Part shown: in pieces, positions 54,148 to 62,212 of the stretch | Layout of the letters: the number at the start of each line of letters is the position of its first letter | Numbering within the stretch: position 1 is the stretch's first letter | Origin: Mucilaginibacter paludis DSM 18603 | Lineage (GTDB): Bacteria > Bacteroidota > Bacteroidia > Sphingobacteriales > Sphingobacteriaceae | Reading direction: 5' to 3' | Assembly: GCF_000166195.2 (NCBI RefSeq) | Contig: NZ_CM001403.1 | Span: 3,056,432-3,120,431 of the forward strand | Length of the DNA stretch: 64,000 nucleotides | Notes under the pieces: model-generated | The model's database searches: none | What the model saw: only the letters and a program-made list of their open reading frames with translations | What the model was told of the DNA's origin: nothing | Position numbers and translations under genes: made by a program

Positions 54148-54270
54148 TTAGTTTTTAATCAGTATTTTGAAGGGTTTACCGTTTGCTCTACGAATTACTT
54201 TTCCTTTTACGGTAATTGTCATTCTGTAAATGTAGTAACCATCTTCTTCTTTTTTATCTTTTTGAGACAT
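54148..54270 (-). CDS. very small basic protein, hypothetical
   Basis: A 40-residue frame, MSQKDKKEEDGYYIYRMTIT then VKGKVIRRANGKPFKILIKN. It has an acidic/lysine start and a strand-like basic end resembling a small beta-hairpin. The frame is open upstream for another 17 codons without a start codon. There is no clear ribosome-binding site close to the ATG. The TGGGGGGCTTAG at its stop codon recurs with one change at 54371-54382. It may be real but is not supported by any recognised family. Confidence 0.35.
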   Translation of the reverse strand: MSQKDKKEEDGYYIYRMTITVKGKVIRRANGKPFKILIKN

Positions 54271-54725
54271 AAAGCTTAAATCTGCGTCCTTTGGCGCACT
54301 TTTCTGATATTTTTTCTCCTAATCAGGAAAGGATTACTCAACCTTTTTGGTCTTAAAAAGCTTTACCGGCTGAGGGGCTTAGCGATAACTTAAGCAAGCT
54401 CAACAGCGTGAGTATATTTTTTAGGTGCTTTATATTGTAACAAATAAGATAAGCTCCAAAAATACTAAAAATTTTACTAATTACTATTATAATTATTCTG
54501 CTTTTTGGAGATTTGAGTTAACTCTCATATAACTCCCTGATAGACATTTAATTGCTATATATTTTCACTCATCTAAATCTTTCGGGCTAATAATATAGAT
54601 CTATTGACTCGTTTTATTGACCTACAACTTTTATCATCCAATTGTTAATATTTGTTAAAATGCCCCATCCAGTAAAACCTTTGCCGCTACCGCCACTCTA
54701 TATCACTAAACAAAAATTTTCAACT
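54271..54725. other. intergenic stretch, nothing firm
   Basis: About 455 bp, AT-rich. Apart from the GGGGCTTAG repeat at 54371-54382 I see no gene, clear hairpin or RNA. Confidence 0.35.
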
Positions 54726-55409
54726 ATGAAAAAGATTCTTTTTACAGCGATATGCTTGTTATTGGTAGCTGGGTCGGTTAGTGCCCAGCAACATCGCCGA
54801 TACTATCCTCGCAACCGCCCTCAGCCTAATCACCGCCGGCCGGTTCAAAACGATTTTAACACCATTAAATTTGGTATAGTTGGCGGCGTTAACGTATCCA
54901 ATATTATCAACACCAACGATGCCAATTTTTCAACAGGTACCAGGGCCGGGCTAAACGCCGGTGTTAGCTTAGAGGTGCCCATCAGCTACCCGTTTGCATT
55001 TCAGCCGGAGCTGCTTTATTCGGGCAAAGGCTACAGTGCCATCACGCCGGTGGGCCAGTTTAGCCAGCGCACCAACTGGATCGATCTGCCTTTGTTGTTA
55101 AAGGTTAAGGTAGTGCCAGGTTTTAATTTTGTAGTGGGCCCGCAGGTATCGTTCCTGCTGTCAACCCAAAACACCTTTAACAACGGCTACAGCACCACCA
55201 CCCAGGATGTGTACAACAAAGCCACCGATGGCTACAACAAAACCCTGATAGGCGGTGTATTAGGCGTAGGTTTCGAGGTAAGCCCCAATGTGGAATTACG
55301 GGCCCGGTACTATATCGACCTGCAAAGCACAACCATCAATGGCGTGTCTGACATTCCGCAGTATAACAACCAGGTTTGGCAGTTTGGTGTAGCGGTTAAG
55401 TTTTTTTAA
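54726..55409 (+). CDS. porin-family outer membrane beta-barrel protein (PorT-like)
   Basis: 227 residues from the ATG at 54726, which begins the signal peptide KKILFTAICLLLVAGSVSA-Q; an in-frame ATG at 54642 would add a non-conserved 28-residue leader. After a basic, Pro/Arg/His-rich linker (HRRYYPRNRPQPNHRRP) come barrel strands: IKFGIVGGVNVSNIINTNDA, FQPELLYSGKGYS, WIDLPLLLKVKVVPGFNFVV GPQVSFLLS, and the end VWQFGVAVKFF with terminal Phe. This is the outer-membrane-beta-barrel family common in Bacteroidota. No specific role can be assigned. It is convergent with the NUDIX gene. Confidence 0.78.
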   Translation: MKKILFTAICLLLVAGSVSAQQHRRYYPRNRPQPNHRRPVQNDFNTIKFGIVGGVNVSNIINTNDANFSTGTRAGLNAGVSLEVPISYPFAFQPELLYSGKGYSAITPVGQFSQRTNWIDLPLLLKVKVVPGFNFVVGPQVSFLLSTQNTFNNGYSTTTQDVYNKATDGYNKTLIGGVLGVGFEVSPNVELRARYYIDLQSTTINGVSDIPQYNNQVWQFGVAVKFF

Positions 55410-55454
55410 AAAGCGGGGGGGTATCCACTCTCATGTCTTTTCGACGAGGTACGA

Positions 55455-55526
55455 GGAGAAATCTTTTGCAAGGAATGTCTGATTTTAATATCGCGTGCAG
55501 ACTTAACAATTGCAAAAGATTTCTCC
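55455..55526. repeat. intergenic hairpin repeat (AGATTTCTCC type)
   Basis: Perfect 17-bp arms GGAGAAATCTTTTGCAA (55455-55471) and TTGCAAAAGATTTCTCC (55510-55526) around a 38-nt spacer. The right arm continues CTCTGGTCGAAATGAC, similar to CTCCGGTCGGGATGAC near 20020, so this is a dispersed family. It lies between convergent genes. Confidence 0.65.
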
Positions 55527-55562
55527 CTCTGGTCGAAATGACAATTTTTTATAATCCCGCCC

Positions 55563-56138
55563 TTACACCCCAAACACCTCCGGATACATCAAAGCGGCCT
55601 TTAAAATAAACGCCGAACTATCCACCGTCCAGATCTCCCCGTCCTTTACCATTTGCAATACTTTGGTGGCCGGCACTTTAACTACTTCAATACATTCGGT
55701 AACGTCAAACTTTTGCACGGTGTTAACCTCGGCGTTAAATACAATATATCCGTAGGTAACCTGCTTGGTTTTGGTAGTGTTGTTGGCCAGTTTCCCTAAG
55801 GGGATCAGGTCATCGGCAGTAACTTTAATACCCGTTTCCTCTTCCAGTTCGTTCAGGGCCGAGTCGATCACGCTTTTGCCTTTTTGCTGCATGCCGCCGG
55901 GTATTTCCAGTAAAATATCGCTCAGGCCGTGTTTGTATTGTTTAACCAGGGCTACTTCGTGTTTGCTGTTCAGGGCGATGATCATCACTACATCGCCCAG
56001 CGGAGAAAAAAAGTAGTCGTCAATAATATGCCCGTTTTGCAATTGCACCTTGTGGCGTAGTATCGGGAACCAGGGGCTTGGCGATACATCCTCTTCTTCC
56101 AAAACAATCCATCTTTTTATTTCTCCGTTAGTAGTCAT
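55563..56138 (-). CDS. NUDIX hydrolase with a partly degenerate Nudix box
   Basis: A 191-residue soluble protein similar to ADP-ribose pyrophosphatases: an N-terminal beta extension (GEIKRWIVLEEEDVSPSPWF), EVALVKQYKHGLSDILLEIP GG, and the Nudix helix MQQKGKSVIDSALNELEEET GI. Compared with the consensus G-x5-E-x7-R-E-U-x-E-E-x-G-U, the first Glu is Lys and the Arg is Asn, while the Glu residues that hold the metals (ELEEE) remain. Activity on nucleoside-diphosphate sugars is likely but the substitutions may alter it. It is convergent with the barrel gene at 54726. Confidence 0.82.
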   Translation of the reverse strand: MTTNGEIKRWIVLEEEDVSPSPWFPILRHKVQLQNGHIIDDYFFSPLGDVVMIIALNSKHEVALVKQYKHGLSDILLEIPGGMQQKGKSVIDSALNELEEETGIKVTADDLIPLGKLANNTTKTKQVTYGYIVFNAEVNTVQKFDVTECIEVVKVPATKVLQMVKDGEIWTVDSSAFILKAALMYPEVFGV

Positions 56139-56211
56139 ATTATTATCCTGATGATTTTAGCAAGTATAAATATTCTGTTGTAGCTTAGCAATACAGCATC
56201 TGCAAAAGACC

Positions 56212-57135
56212 ATGAATAAATACCTCCGCCTGATTGGCCTCTTATTTTTTTGCCTTACGGCCAATACGGCATCCGCTTATCACAACGGGTGTGATACCGC
56301 GCTCCATGCCGATAGCATCCTGGCCAGCGGTGCAGCCCCCCGGTTGATATCCAGCCAATTTAGCTTTACCGAAGGCCCGGCGGTTGACCGGCAAGGAAAT
56401 ATTTTTTTTACGGACCAGCCTAACAACAAGATCTGGGAGTATGATATCAACGGCAAACTCTCTATTTTTTTAGACCCGGCAGGCCGCTCCAACGGAACTT
56501 ATTTTGACCGGGAAGGCAACCTGATAGCCTGCGCCGATGAGCATAACCAGCTGTGGAGCATTAGCCCTAAAGGCAAAATCAAGGTACTGATCGACCTGTA
56601 CAAAGGCAAGCACCTGAACGGCCCCAACGACTTGTGGATTGACCGCCGCGGCGGCATTTACCTAACCGACCCATATTATCAGCGCCCCTACTGGCAAAGG
56701 CAAGCGCCTGAGCTGGCTGGCGAAAAGGTATATTACCTGCCCAAAGGGAAAAAAGAGCTGCTTGTTGTTGCCGCCGACCTGGTTAAACCCAACGGCATTG
56801 TAGGTACACCCGACGGACAATATTTATACGTTGCCGATATTGGAGCCAATAAAACTTATAAATACCATATTGAGCGCAACGGCGAGCTAAGCGATAAACA
56901 ATTGTTTACCAACCAGGGATCGGACGGGATGACGCTGGATAACCACGGCAATGTTTACCTGTGCGGTAACGGGGTAACAGTTTACAACCCCGCCGGGCAA
57001 AAGATATTACACATCCCCATCCCGGCTAAATGGACGGCCAATATTTGTTTTGGCGGCAGGGATAGATCAGTCTTGTTTATTACGGCATCCGAGTCGGTTT
57101 ATGTTTTGCCTACTTTGGTAAAGGGGGTGGAGTGA
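56212..57135 (+). CDS. exported SMP-30/gluconolactonase family protein
   Basis: A 307-residue protein with a signal peptide ending TASA-Y. It is a six-bladed beta-propeller of the SMP-30/gluconolactonase/LRE family: FTEGPAVDRQGNIFFTDQPN NKIW, HLNGPNDLWIDRRGGIYLTD PYY (Asn-Asp metal ligands), VKPNGIVGTPDGQYLYVADI and GSDGMTLDNHGNVYLCGNG (Asp ligand). It probably hydrolyses a sugar lactone or related ester in the periplasm with a divalent metal. It stands alone. Confidence 0.87.
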   Translation: MNKYLRLIGLLFFCLTANTASAYHNGCDTALHADSILASGAAPRLISSQFSFTEGPAVDRQGNIFFTDQPNNKIWEYDINGKLSIFLDPAGRSNGTYFDREGNLIACADEHNQLWSISPKGKIKVLIDLYKGKHLNGPNDLWIDRRGGIYLTDPYYQRPYWQRQAPELAGEKVYYLPKGKKELLVVAADLVKPNGIVGTPDGQYLYVADIGANKTYKYHIERNGELSDKQLFTNQGSDGMTLDNHGNVYLCGNGVTVYNPAGQKILHIPIPAKWTANICFGGRDRSVLFITASESVYVLPTLVKGVE

Positions 57136-57183
57136 GGGGGGGCGTTAGGTGGTAATACTGCACTTTATAGTCGCTCGCATAGA

Positions 57184-57322
57184 ACACACCCCTCCGCCCC
57201 TCTCAAGAGGGGAATCGCGCTTTCCATCGCTTTTTTTTATTTATTTTACTGATAATGAGTGCTTTTATTGGGCTCCCCTCTTGAGAGGGGGCGGGCTCGG
57301 CAGTGCGGCTGCGGGGGTGTGT
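57184..57322. repeat. palindromic intergenic repeat (CCCTCTCAAGAGGGG type)
   Basis: Two inverted units face each other: ACACCCCTCCGCCCCTCTCA continuing AGAGGGGAAT at 57184-57214, and CTCCCCTCTTGAGAGGGG continuing to GGGGGTGTGTT at 57273-57322. Each contains the short palindrome CCCTCTCAAGAGGG or its complement. I recall this sequence type as a frequent dispersed element in Bacteroidota intergenic DNA. It lies between convergent genes and could act as a terminator. Confidence 0.65.
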
Positions 57323-57425
57323 TTCGCCCTGCGACGAACTTTGGAAAAATGACAAAATTTCGAGATGGCAATTTTTTTCGAGCTTGATTATTAAGGTGAT
57401 CATACCACCTCCCTAAGATACACCC

Positions 57426-58619
57426 CTAAACACTCTTCGCCCGGCGGAACCTTATCTTCAGCTTCAGCTCCTTGCTCTCATCCATTCCTTTCCACTCGGG
57501 GCCGTTTAAAACCAGTTCCATCGCCTTTTGGTTCATGGCATCGCTTTTACCCCTGATCACCCGGATGCCCTTGATGCTGCCGTCGGCACTTACCTTGAAA
57601 GCCAGTTTCACGCGGCCGGTTTCGCCATCAGGCATTACGGCATTCTTCCTTAAATAATCGCGGAATGCTTTCCATCCCATTAAGGGGTGACTCTGATGGC
57701 TGGGCTTGTCGTCGTCCACATATCCCGGAACAGATACCGTGGCCAGTTCGGTAGCGCTTTCTTTCAGTACCACCTTAATGCTATCGGTATTATTTAACGG
57801 TACCTGCCTGGTTTCGTATCCCGCGTAAGCAATACTTAAAGTGCCTTGTGCGGGTAGTTCGGTAATGGTGAATGCGCCATTGGCATCGGTGACAGCAGTA
57901 AGCGGCGTTCCCTTTACCGCAATTTTAACACCCGATAAGGCATGCCCGGTTGGGTCGGTTATTATACCGCTGATCTTTTTATCAACGGGCTTAACCGGCA
58001 CCGCTGGTGCTGTGTTCTGTATCTCCAGGCTCTGCGCTCGGTTGGCAAGCACCTGTGCTATCGTTTGTGCAGGCTGATCAGTGGTTTCTGCATGACCCGC
58101 AGTTGCGCCGTTAGCATTCAGTTTTGTTTTATGCTGATGGGACGCAATACGCTGCGTTGCTGCCGGGTTTTCCTTTACAGGTGCTGTTTCTGTTTGGATT
58201 TCCTTTACTATCTGTGTGTTTGCCTGGCTGGCTGGTTGTTGCTGCTTATCAACAACAGGTTTGTCATTTTCAATTTTATGAAGTGTTTGGGCTATAGGCG
58301 CCTTTGGCTCATCATTCCGCGGCAAAAACCAAATCAAACCGATGCTCAGCGCAATTAATACCGATGCGGCAATAGGCAATATGCGCCATAAAACCAGGCT
58401 GCGCCTTTCGGTTGGGTTAACCCGTTCATTAAAAAGGTCCTTAATTTCCTCCAGATTGGCCTCCTGATCTGCACCTATTATATCATACCCTTCCAGTGCG
58501 TCCATTAAAAACGGATCGTTCTGCGCCTCTTTTTCCAGCGCATGCATCTCCTTAGCGTTAAGCTCGCCGTTAAGATACTTTTTAATTTGCTGCGATATGT
58601 CGGTTTTATTAACGCTCAC
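57426..58619 (-). CDS. anti-sigma-like/TonB fusion with carboxypeptidase-regulatory domain
   Basis: A 397-residue inner-membrane protein. Residues 1-75 are cytoplasmic and resemble anti-sigma N-termini (ISQQIKKYLNGELNAKEMHA LEKEAQNDPFLMDALEGYD). One membrane helix spans about 80-98 (LPIAASVLIALSIGLIWFLP). A Gln/Ala/Pro-rich periplasmic linker leads to a carboxypeptidase-regulatory-like sandwich (about 215-295, KISGIITDPTGHALSGVKIA) and a TonB C-terminal domain (about 320-397, GRVKLAFKVSADGSIKGIRV). Its gene overlaps the 3' end of the ECF sigma gene by 11 bp, so it very likely restrains that sigma factor and senses an outer-membrane partner. Confidence 0.82.
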   Translation of the reverse strand: MSVNKTDISQQIKKYLNGELNAKEMHALEKEAQNDPFLMDALEGYDIIGADQEANLEEIKDLFNERVNPTERRSLVLWRILPIAASVLIALSIGLIWFLPRNDEPKAPIAQTLHKIENDKPVVDKQQQPASQANTQIVKEIQTETAPVKENPAATQRIASHQHKTKLNANGATAGHAETTDQPAQTIAQVLANRAQSLEIQNTAPAVPVKPVDKKISGIITDPTGHALSGVKIAVKGTPLTAVTDANGAFTITELPAQGTLSIAYAGYETRQVPLNNTDSIKVVLKESATELATVSVPGYVDDDKPSHQSHPLMGWKAFRDYLRKNAVMPDGETGRVKLAFKVSADGSIKGIRVIRGKSDAMNQKAMELVLNGPEWKGMDESKELKLKIRFRRAKSV

Positions 58620-59181
58620 GATTTTTCTCTAAACAGATCTTTAAATTTCTTTTGCCATTTTGTATATAACTCTTTACCTCGTTTAAGCTGTAGCCCGTAT
58701 GCTCTGCAATCTCTTTATAACACTTTTCGTCAAGGTAAAACATATTTACCGTTAATTTTTGCGCCGGGGGCAGTTTTTCTTTACAACGCTCCAGCGCAGC
58801 CAAATCGTCTTGCAGGGCCTCATATTCAGGATGCAAATCTACAGCCAATTCCATAACGCCATCTAAACTTTCCTGTTCCCATTTTTTTTCCGAGCGTAAT
58901 TGCATCAGGCAGTAGTTGCGACTAAGCGTATACAGCCAGCTTTTAAACTGTTTAATATCGTAGCGGTTAACCTTGGCCAGCAGCTCCTCAAATATCTGCA
59001 TTACAGCATCCTTACTCAGCTCCTCGTCCTTTAAATATTTAAGGCACACCCCGTAAACCAGGCTCATGTAGCGCTCATACAAACGGGCAAGCACAGCCAG
59101 ATCGCCGGTTTCGCGATAGTTCCGCAGCAGTGTATCATCATCTGCTTCAACCGGTTTTCTGGAGCTTTTTAAAAACTTCAT
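58609..59181 (-). CDS. ECF RNA polymerase sigma factor
   Basis: A 190-residue sigma-70 family protein. Region 2 is LARLYERYMSLVYGVCLKYL KDEELSKDAVMQIFEELLAK with FKSWLYTLSRNYCLMQLR. Region 4 is LPPAQKLTVNMFYLDEKCYK EIAEHTGYSLNEVKSYIQNG KRNLK. No sensor extension is present. The coupled downstream gene encodes a membrane protein with an anti-sigma-like N-terminus and a TonB domain. The target promoters cannot be predicted here. Confidence 0.9.
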   Translation of the reverse strand: MKFLKSSRKPVEADDDTLLRNYRETGDLAVLARLYERYMSLVYGVCLKYLKDEELSKDAVMQIFEELLAKVNRYDIKQFKSWLYTLSRNYCLMQLRSEKKWEQESLDGVMELAVDLHPEYEALQDDLAALERCKEKLPPAQKLTVNMFYLDEKCYKEIAEHTGYSLNEVKSYIQNGKRNLKICLEKNRER

Positions 59182-59392
59182 GTTGAGGTGTAAAATATAT
59201 TTTTTTTATGGCTTATGGAAATCGGCTTTCGGCCTGCATCTTAATTACAAACAGCAGCCAATATGAGCACACCAATTCGCATTAATAATGATACCTGAAA
59301 GCATCAACCAACGCCTTTAAGCTATAGATGCGCTACAGGCCCTCAATTGCATAATTAGTAAACAAAAATTTATCACTTAATACATCAAAATC

Positions 59393-60220
59393 ATGTTAGG
59401 ATCAAATATCGACATCATGCGCTCACAGTGGATAGATGTCGTTTTTAAAGACAGAAACCAGGCCTACGGCGCCTACGAGTTACGCCGCGAAAACTCACGC
59501 AATACCAACAAGGCATTATTGATTGCCGCATCGGTATTTGTGTTGGTGCTATCTGTACCCACTATTGTTAATATCATCAGCGGCTTTATCCCCAAAGCCG
59601 ATCCACCTTATCGCAGCATAGAAGTTAATATAACGCCGCCGCCGCCAATAGAGCAACAAATAACACCGCCACCCGTGCAGCAAAAAATAGTACAGTCGCA
59701 ACACGATATGGTGCGTTTTCCGCCGCCAATTGTTAAGCCAGACAATGAAGCACGCGATGAACCGCCAACAGATACCAAATTGATTGATACCGATCCCGGC
59801 CCGCAAACCATGAAAGGCAACCCGGGAGCCGATATTGTAATTGACGAAAAAGTTGGCCCTAAAGTAATGGAGGGTGTTACAGAGGCTTCGGATGAGAAAA
59901 CAATATTTATCACTACAGAAGTTAACCCCTCATTCCCAGGCGGCGAAGCCGCATTCGGTAAATTTCTACAAAACCACATCCGCTACCCGGCCATAGCTAA
60001 AGAAAACGGCGTACAGGGCCGCGCATTTATCCAGTTTGTGGTAGAGCGAGATGGCAGCCTAACCGACATGAAAATTTTACGCGACCCGGGCAGCGGCTTG
60101 GGCGAAGAAGCCGTTCGGGTGTTAAAAAGCTCGCCACATTGGTCGCCGGGGATACAAAACGGCAGACCCGTTCGGGTACAATATACCGTACCGGTAAATT
60201 TCAGCCTGGCAGCAGATTAA
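59393..60220 (+). CDS. tonB: energy transducer TonB
   Basis: A 275-residue protein. The cytoplasmic start SQWIDVVFKDRNQAYGAYEL RRENSRN is typical of Bacteroidota TonB. One membrane helix spans about 42-64, followed by a proline-rich periplasmic spacer (NITPPPPIEQQITPPPVQQK) and the C-terminal TonB domain (about 185-272, FGKFLQNHIRYPAIAKENGV QGRAFIQFVVERDGSLTDMK). It transmits inner-membrane energy to TonB-dependent transporters, which include the SusC protein of this window. ExbB/ExbD genes are not in the window. A terminator follows. Confidence 0.93.
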   Translation: MLGSNIDIMRSQWIDVVFKDRNQAYGAYELRRENSRNTNKALLIAASVFVLVLSVPTIVNIISGFIPKADPPYRSIEVNITPPPPIEQQITPPPVQQKIVQSQHDMVRFPPPIVKPDNEARDEPPTDTKLIDTDPGPQTMKGNPGADIVIDEKVGPKVMEGVTEASDEKTIFITTEVNPSFPGGEAAFGKFLQNHIRYPAIAKENGVQGRAFIQFVVERDGSLTDMKILRDPGSGLGEEAVRVLKSSPHWSPGIQNGRPVRVQYTVPVNFSLAAD

Positions 60221-60241
60221 CCTCATCTATATCTCAGATCA

Positions 60242-60269
60242 ACGTCTCCGGGGCAGCTCCGGGGGCGTT
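60242..60269 (+). terminator. intrinsic terminator after tonB
   Basis: ACGTCTCCGG pairs with CCGGGGGCGT (with G-T pairs) around GGCAGCT and is followed by six T. Confidence 0.8.
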
Positions 60270-60289
60270 TTTTATTTGGCCTGCATGCG

Positions 60290-61132
60290 CTAATCCGCCT
60301 TAGCGTAATTCTGATGTTCGGTAAGCAGAAACTTTTTAAGCTCAGCTAACTGATCGGTATTAATCAGGTCGACACCGCAATCCAGCAACTCTTTCCAAAC
60401 CACCGGGTTCTCCGGCGAAGCCCATAACCGTACCCTTTTACCAAATTTGTGAGCAAGCATCACGTAACCGCATAAACGCTGCCGCTCGTTGAACGGGATA
60501 TTGCCCTTGCCCGTCCATTTTAACAGGCGCGAATATTTGCAGCTGGCCGTCTGGTATACATTGGCGGTTAGCGTATCCTGCTTAACCTGCATTAAATCCT
60601 CATCAATAAATGCCAACCGGCTTTGCTGCGCCTTTAAGGTATCGTAAGGTTTGTGCCCCGTAATTACCACGGTTACCTGCCGCTGGGTAAACTTTCCGTT
60701 TTCGTAACCCGATAACATAGGGCGGTATTTTTCGAGCAGTACCTGCAACTGCGCATAGGTTTTCTCCGCGCCCGATTTAATGTCAATCATCAGCAACATC
60801 GGGTAAGGTACCGTGCTAATCATTTTGTTATTACCGTTAAAAAAATCCTGCAAGGGTTTAAGGTAAGTGCCCTCCAAATTGCGCTTGCGGGTAAGCACCG
60901 GCAAAATATGGGCAACAATCAGCTTGCCATGCCTTAAATAAATATCGGCCTCCACCTGTGTAAAGCCGTTATCCAGGGCATCGTACAAGGGGTGTTTGTG
61001 CCAGTAATCGTTATGGGCGAAGGCGTTGGCTAAAGGAATATTCTGAGGGTGAGCGCCCTGGCCGATCATCACCAGCAGCAGGCTTATTACAATTAATCTC
61101 TGGTGCTTAAGGCAAAACATTGCTGTGTGCAT
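60290..61132 (-). CDS. exported glycerophosphodiester phosphodiesterase-like (PI-PLC-fold) protein
   Basis: A 280-residue exported protein (signal ending GQGAHPQ). It has the TIM-barrel phosphodiesterase pattern: His40 in NAFAHNDYWHKHPLYDALDN, Glu61/Asp63 in GFTQVEADIYL, His75 in LIVAHILP, and MLLMIDIKSGAEKTYAQL. The HNDY...PL.DAL...EADI set is typical of the AIM6-like branch of the GDPD/PI-PLC superfamily. It probably cleaves a glycerophosphodiester or related phosphodiester in the periplasm. The substrate is unknown. It is convergent with tonB. Confidence 0.8.
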   Translation of the reverse strand: MHTAMFCLKHQRLIVISLLLVMIGQGAHPQNIPLANAFAHNDYWHKHPLYDALDNGFTQVEADIYLRHGKLIVAHILPVLTRKRNLEGTYLKPLQDFFNGNNKMISTVPYPMLLMIDIKSGAEKTYAQLQVLLEKYRPMLSGYENGKFTQRQVTVVITGHKPYDTLKAQQSRLAFIDEDLMQVKQDTLTANVYQTASCKYSRLLKWTGKGNIPFNERQRLCGYVMLAHKFGKRVRLWASPENPVVWKELLDCGVDLINTDQLAELKKFLLTEHQNYAKAD

Positions 61133-61259
61133 CTTAAATTATTTACACAAATATAATTGCCTGGTATTGCTCGTGTATTAGCGCATTGTAAAGGAATTGT
61201 CTGTTAGGTAATTGTTTAGCATTTGAAGAGAGGGGCTATACGGCATACCCGGCGGTGAG

Positions 61260-61292
61260 AGATTTGGCAACTTTTTAAAAGTTGCCAAATCT
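61260..61292. repeat. hairpin repeat with 16-bp perfect arms
   Basis: AGATTTGGCAACTTTT (61260-61275), one T, then AAAAGTTGCCAAATCT (61277-61292). I recall GGCAACTTTTAAAAGTTGCC-type hairpins as common intergenic elements in Bacteroidota. It is followed directly by the GGGCGTT element below. No gene is present in 61133-61469. Confidence 0.7.
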
Positions 61293-61312
61293 AAAAGTCT
61301 CGCTTTCTTTTT

Positions 61313-61400
61313 GGGGCGTTGCCTCCGGCCCGCGCTATCCGCTCATACAGCGCAGGGCCTTAGCCACAAGGCCGGTATCCGCTTCTATCGCTAACGCTGG
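61313..61400. repeat. GGGCGTTGCC...CGCTAACGC intergenic element
   Basis: A GC-rich stretch bounded by GGGGCGTTGCCTCCGGCC and TATCGCTAACGC, with the repeated internal phrase CTATCCGCT/GTATCCGCTTCTATCGCT and a small hairpin GGCCTT...AAGGCC. From memory, sequences of this design occur many times in Flavobacterium and Sphingobacteria genomes. The function is unknown. Confidence 0.5.
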
Positions 61401-61469
61401 TTATTGATTGAGTTTTGAATGATTGATTTAGTGTTAGTCAATCGAAGAAAAACCAAAAGGGCTGAATAA

Positions 61470-61913
61470 TTAGTTATTTTTATTTATCCTGAACTCGCTA
61501 TTATTGTTGCCAAAAGGCCGGTCACCTATCCAAAGATTGTATTTTTTTGAATATAATGAGAGTCCCTTCATCATTTTAGTATCCAAAGTTTTACCTGCAA
61601 TTTTAATGTACATAACCATAAAAACATGGTAATACATTCTATAGTAATCAATTTTTATAAGATGTGAGTCTCCAATAGTATTAAAAATCCGTACCATCTC
61701 CACATAATCACTTGGTGTAAACTTCGCCCAATCGCTCATTTGTTTAATATAATTTGATACCTTATTATCAAATTCAACCTTAGTAATCGGAATACCAACT
61801 GTGGTATCATTTTCACTAATATATCGACTGGAGTCCTGTCCCTGTCCCCTTGCAATGGTGATATTGATTAAAAAGGCTCCGATAAAGAACAAAATGTATC
61901 TGCATATTTTCAT
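61470..61913 (-). CDS. small exported protein, function unknown
   Basis: A 147-residue protein with a signal peptide (CRYILFFIGAFLINITIARG-Q). The mature part is mainly helical and rich in Tyr, Lys and Met (FDNKVSNYIKQMSDWAKFTP, IDYYRMYYHVFMVMYIKIAG). It has no membrane segment after the signal and no Cys pair. It is not recognised. Its AT content is higher than that of its neighbours, which with the repeats upstream hints at acquired DNA, though weakly. Confidence 0.55.
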   Translation of the reverse strand: MKICRYILFFIGAFLINITIARGQGQDSSRYISENDTTVGIPITKVEFDNKVSNYIKQMSDWAKFTPSDYVEMVRIFNTIGDSHLIKIDYYRMYYHVFMVMYIKIAGKTLDTKMMKGLSLYSKKYNLWIGDRPFGNNNSEFRINKNN

Positions 61914-62212
61914 TGTAATACTATAAATAATTTATTTATGTTTCAGCTCGCTCATTGCATCTGGTATTTCCAGGGGAATTTAAAATTTATTCATGAAAGA
62001 ATAATATACCATTCATCTTTTTCAGCAAAGCAAACAAATTCCCCATGCCGTAGTATTTTATTACATTAAAACGAATTGTTAATCCGCACTTTGGCCTATC
62101 TTCATGGTTATAAATTAATAGAGCAGTTAACATTAAAATTGATCAGTAAAACACTTTGCATAGCACAGCAGGATTAATTTTCGACCATTTTTTAATATTT
62201 TGTTTATCACAC

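Noticed and set aside
54642..54725. N-terminal extension of the barrel protein
   Set aside because: A clear signal peptide begins at the ATG at 54726; the upstream residues would hide it.
57149..57352. Open frame across the palindromic repeat
   Set aside because: It is formed by the CCCTCTCAAGAGGGG element and has no protein-like character.
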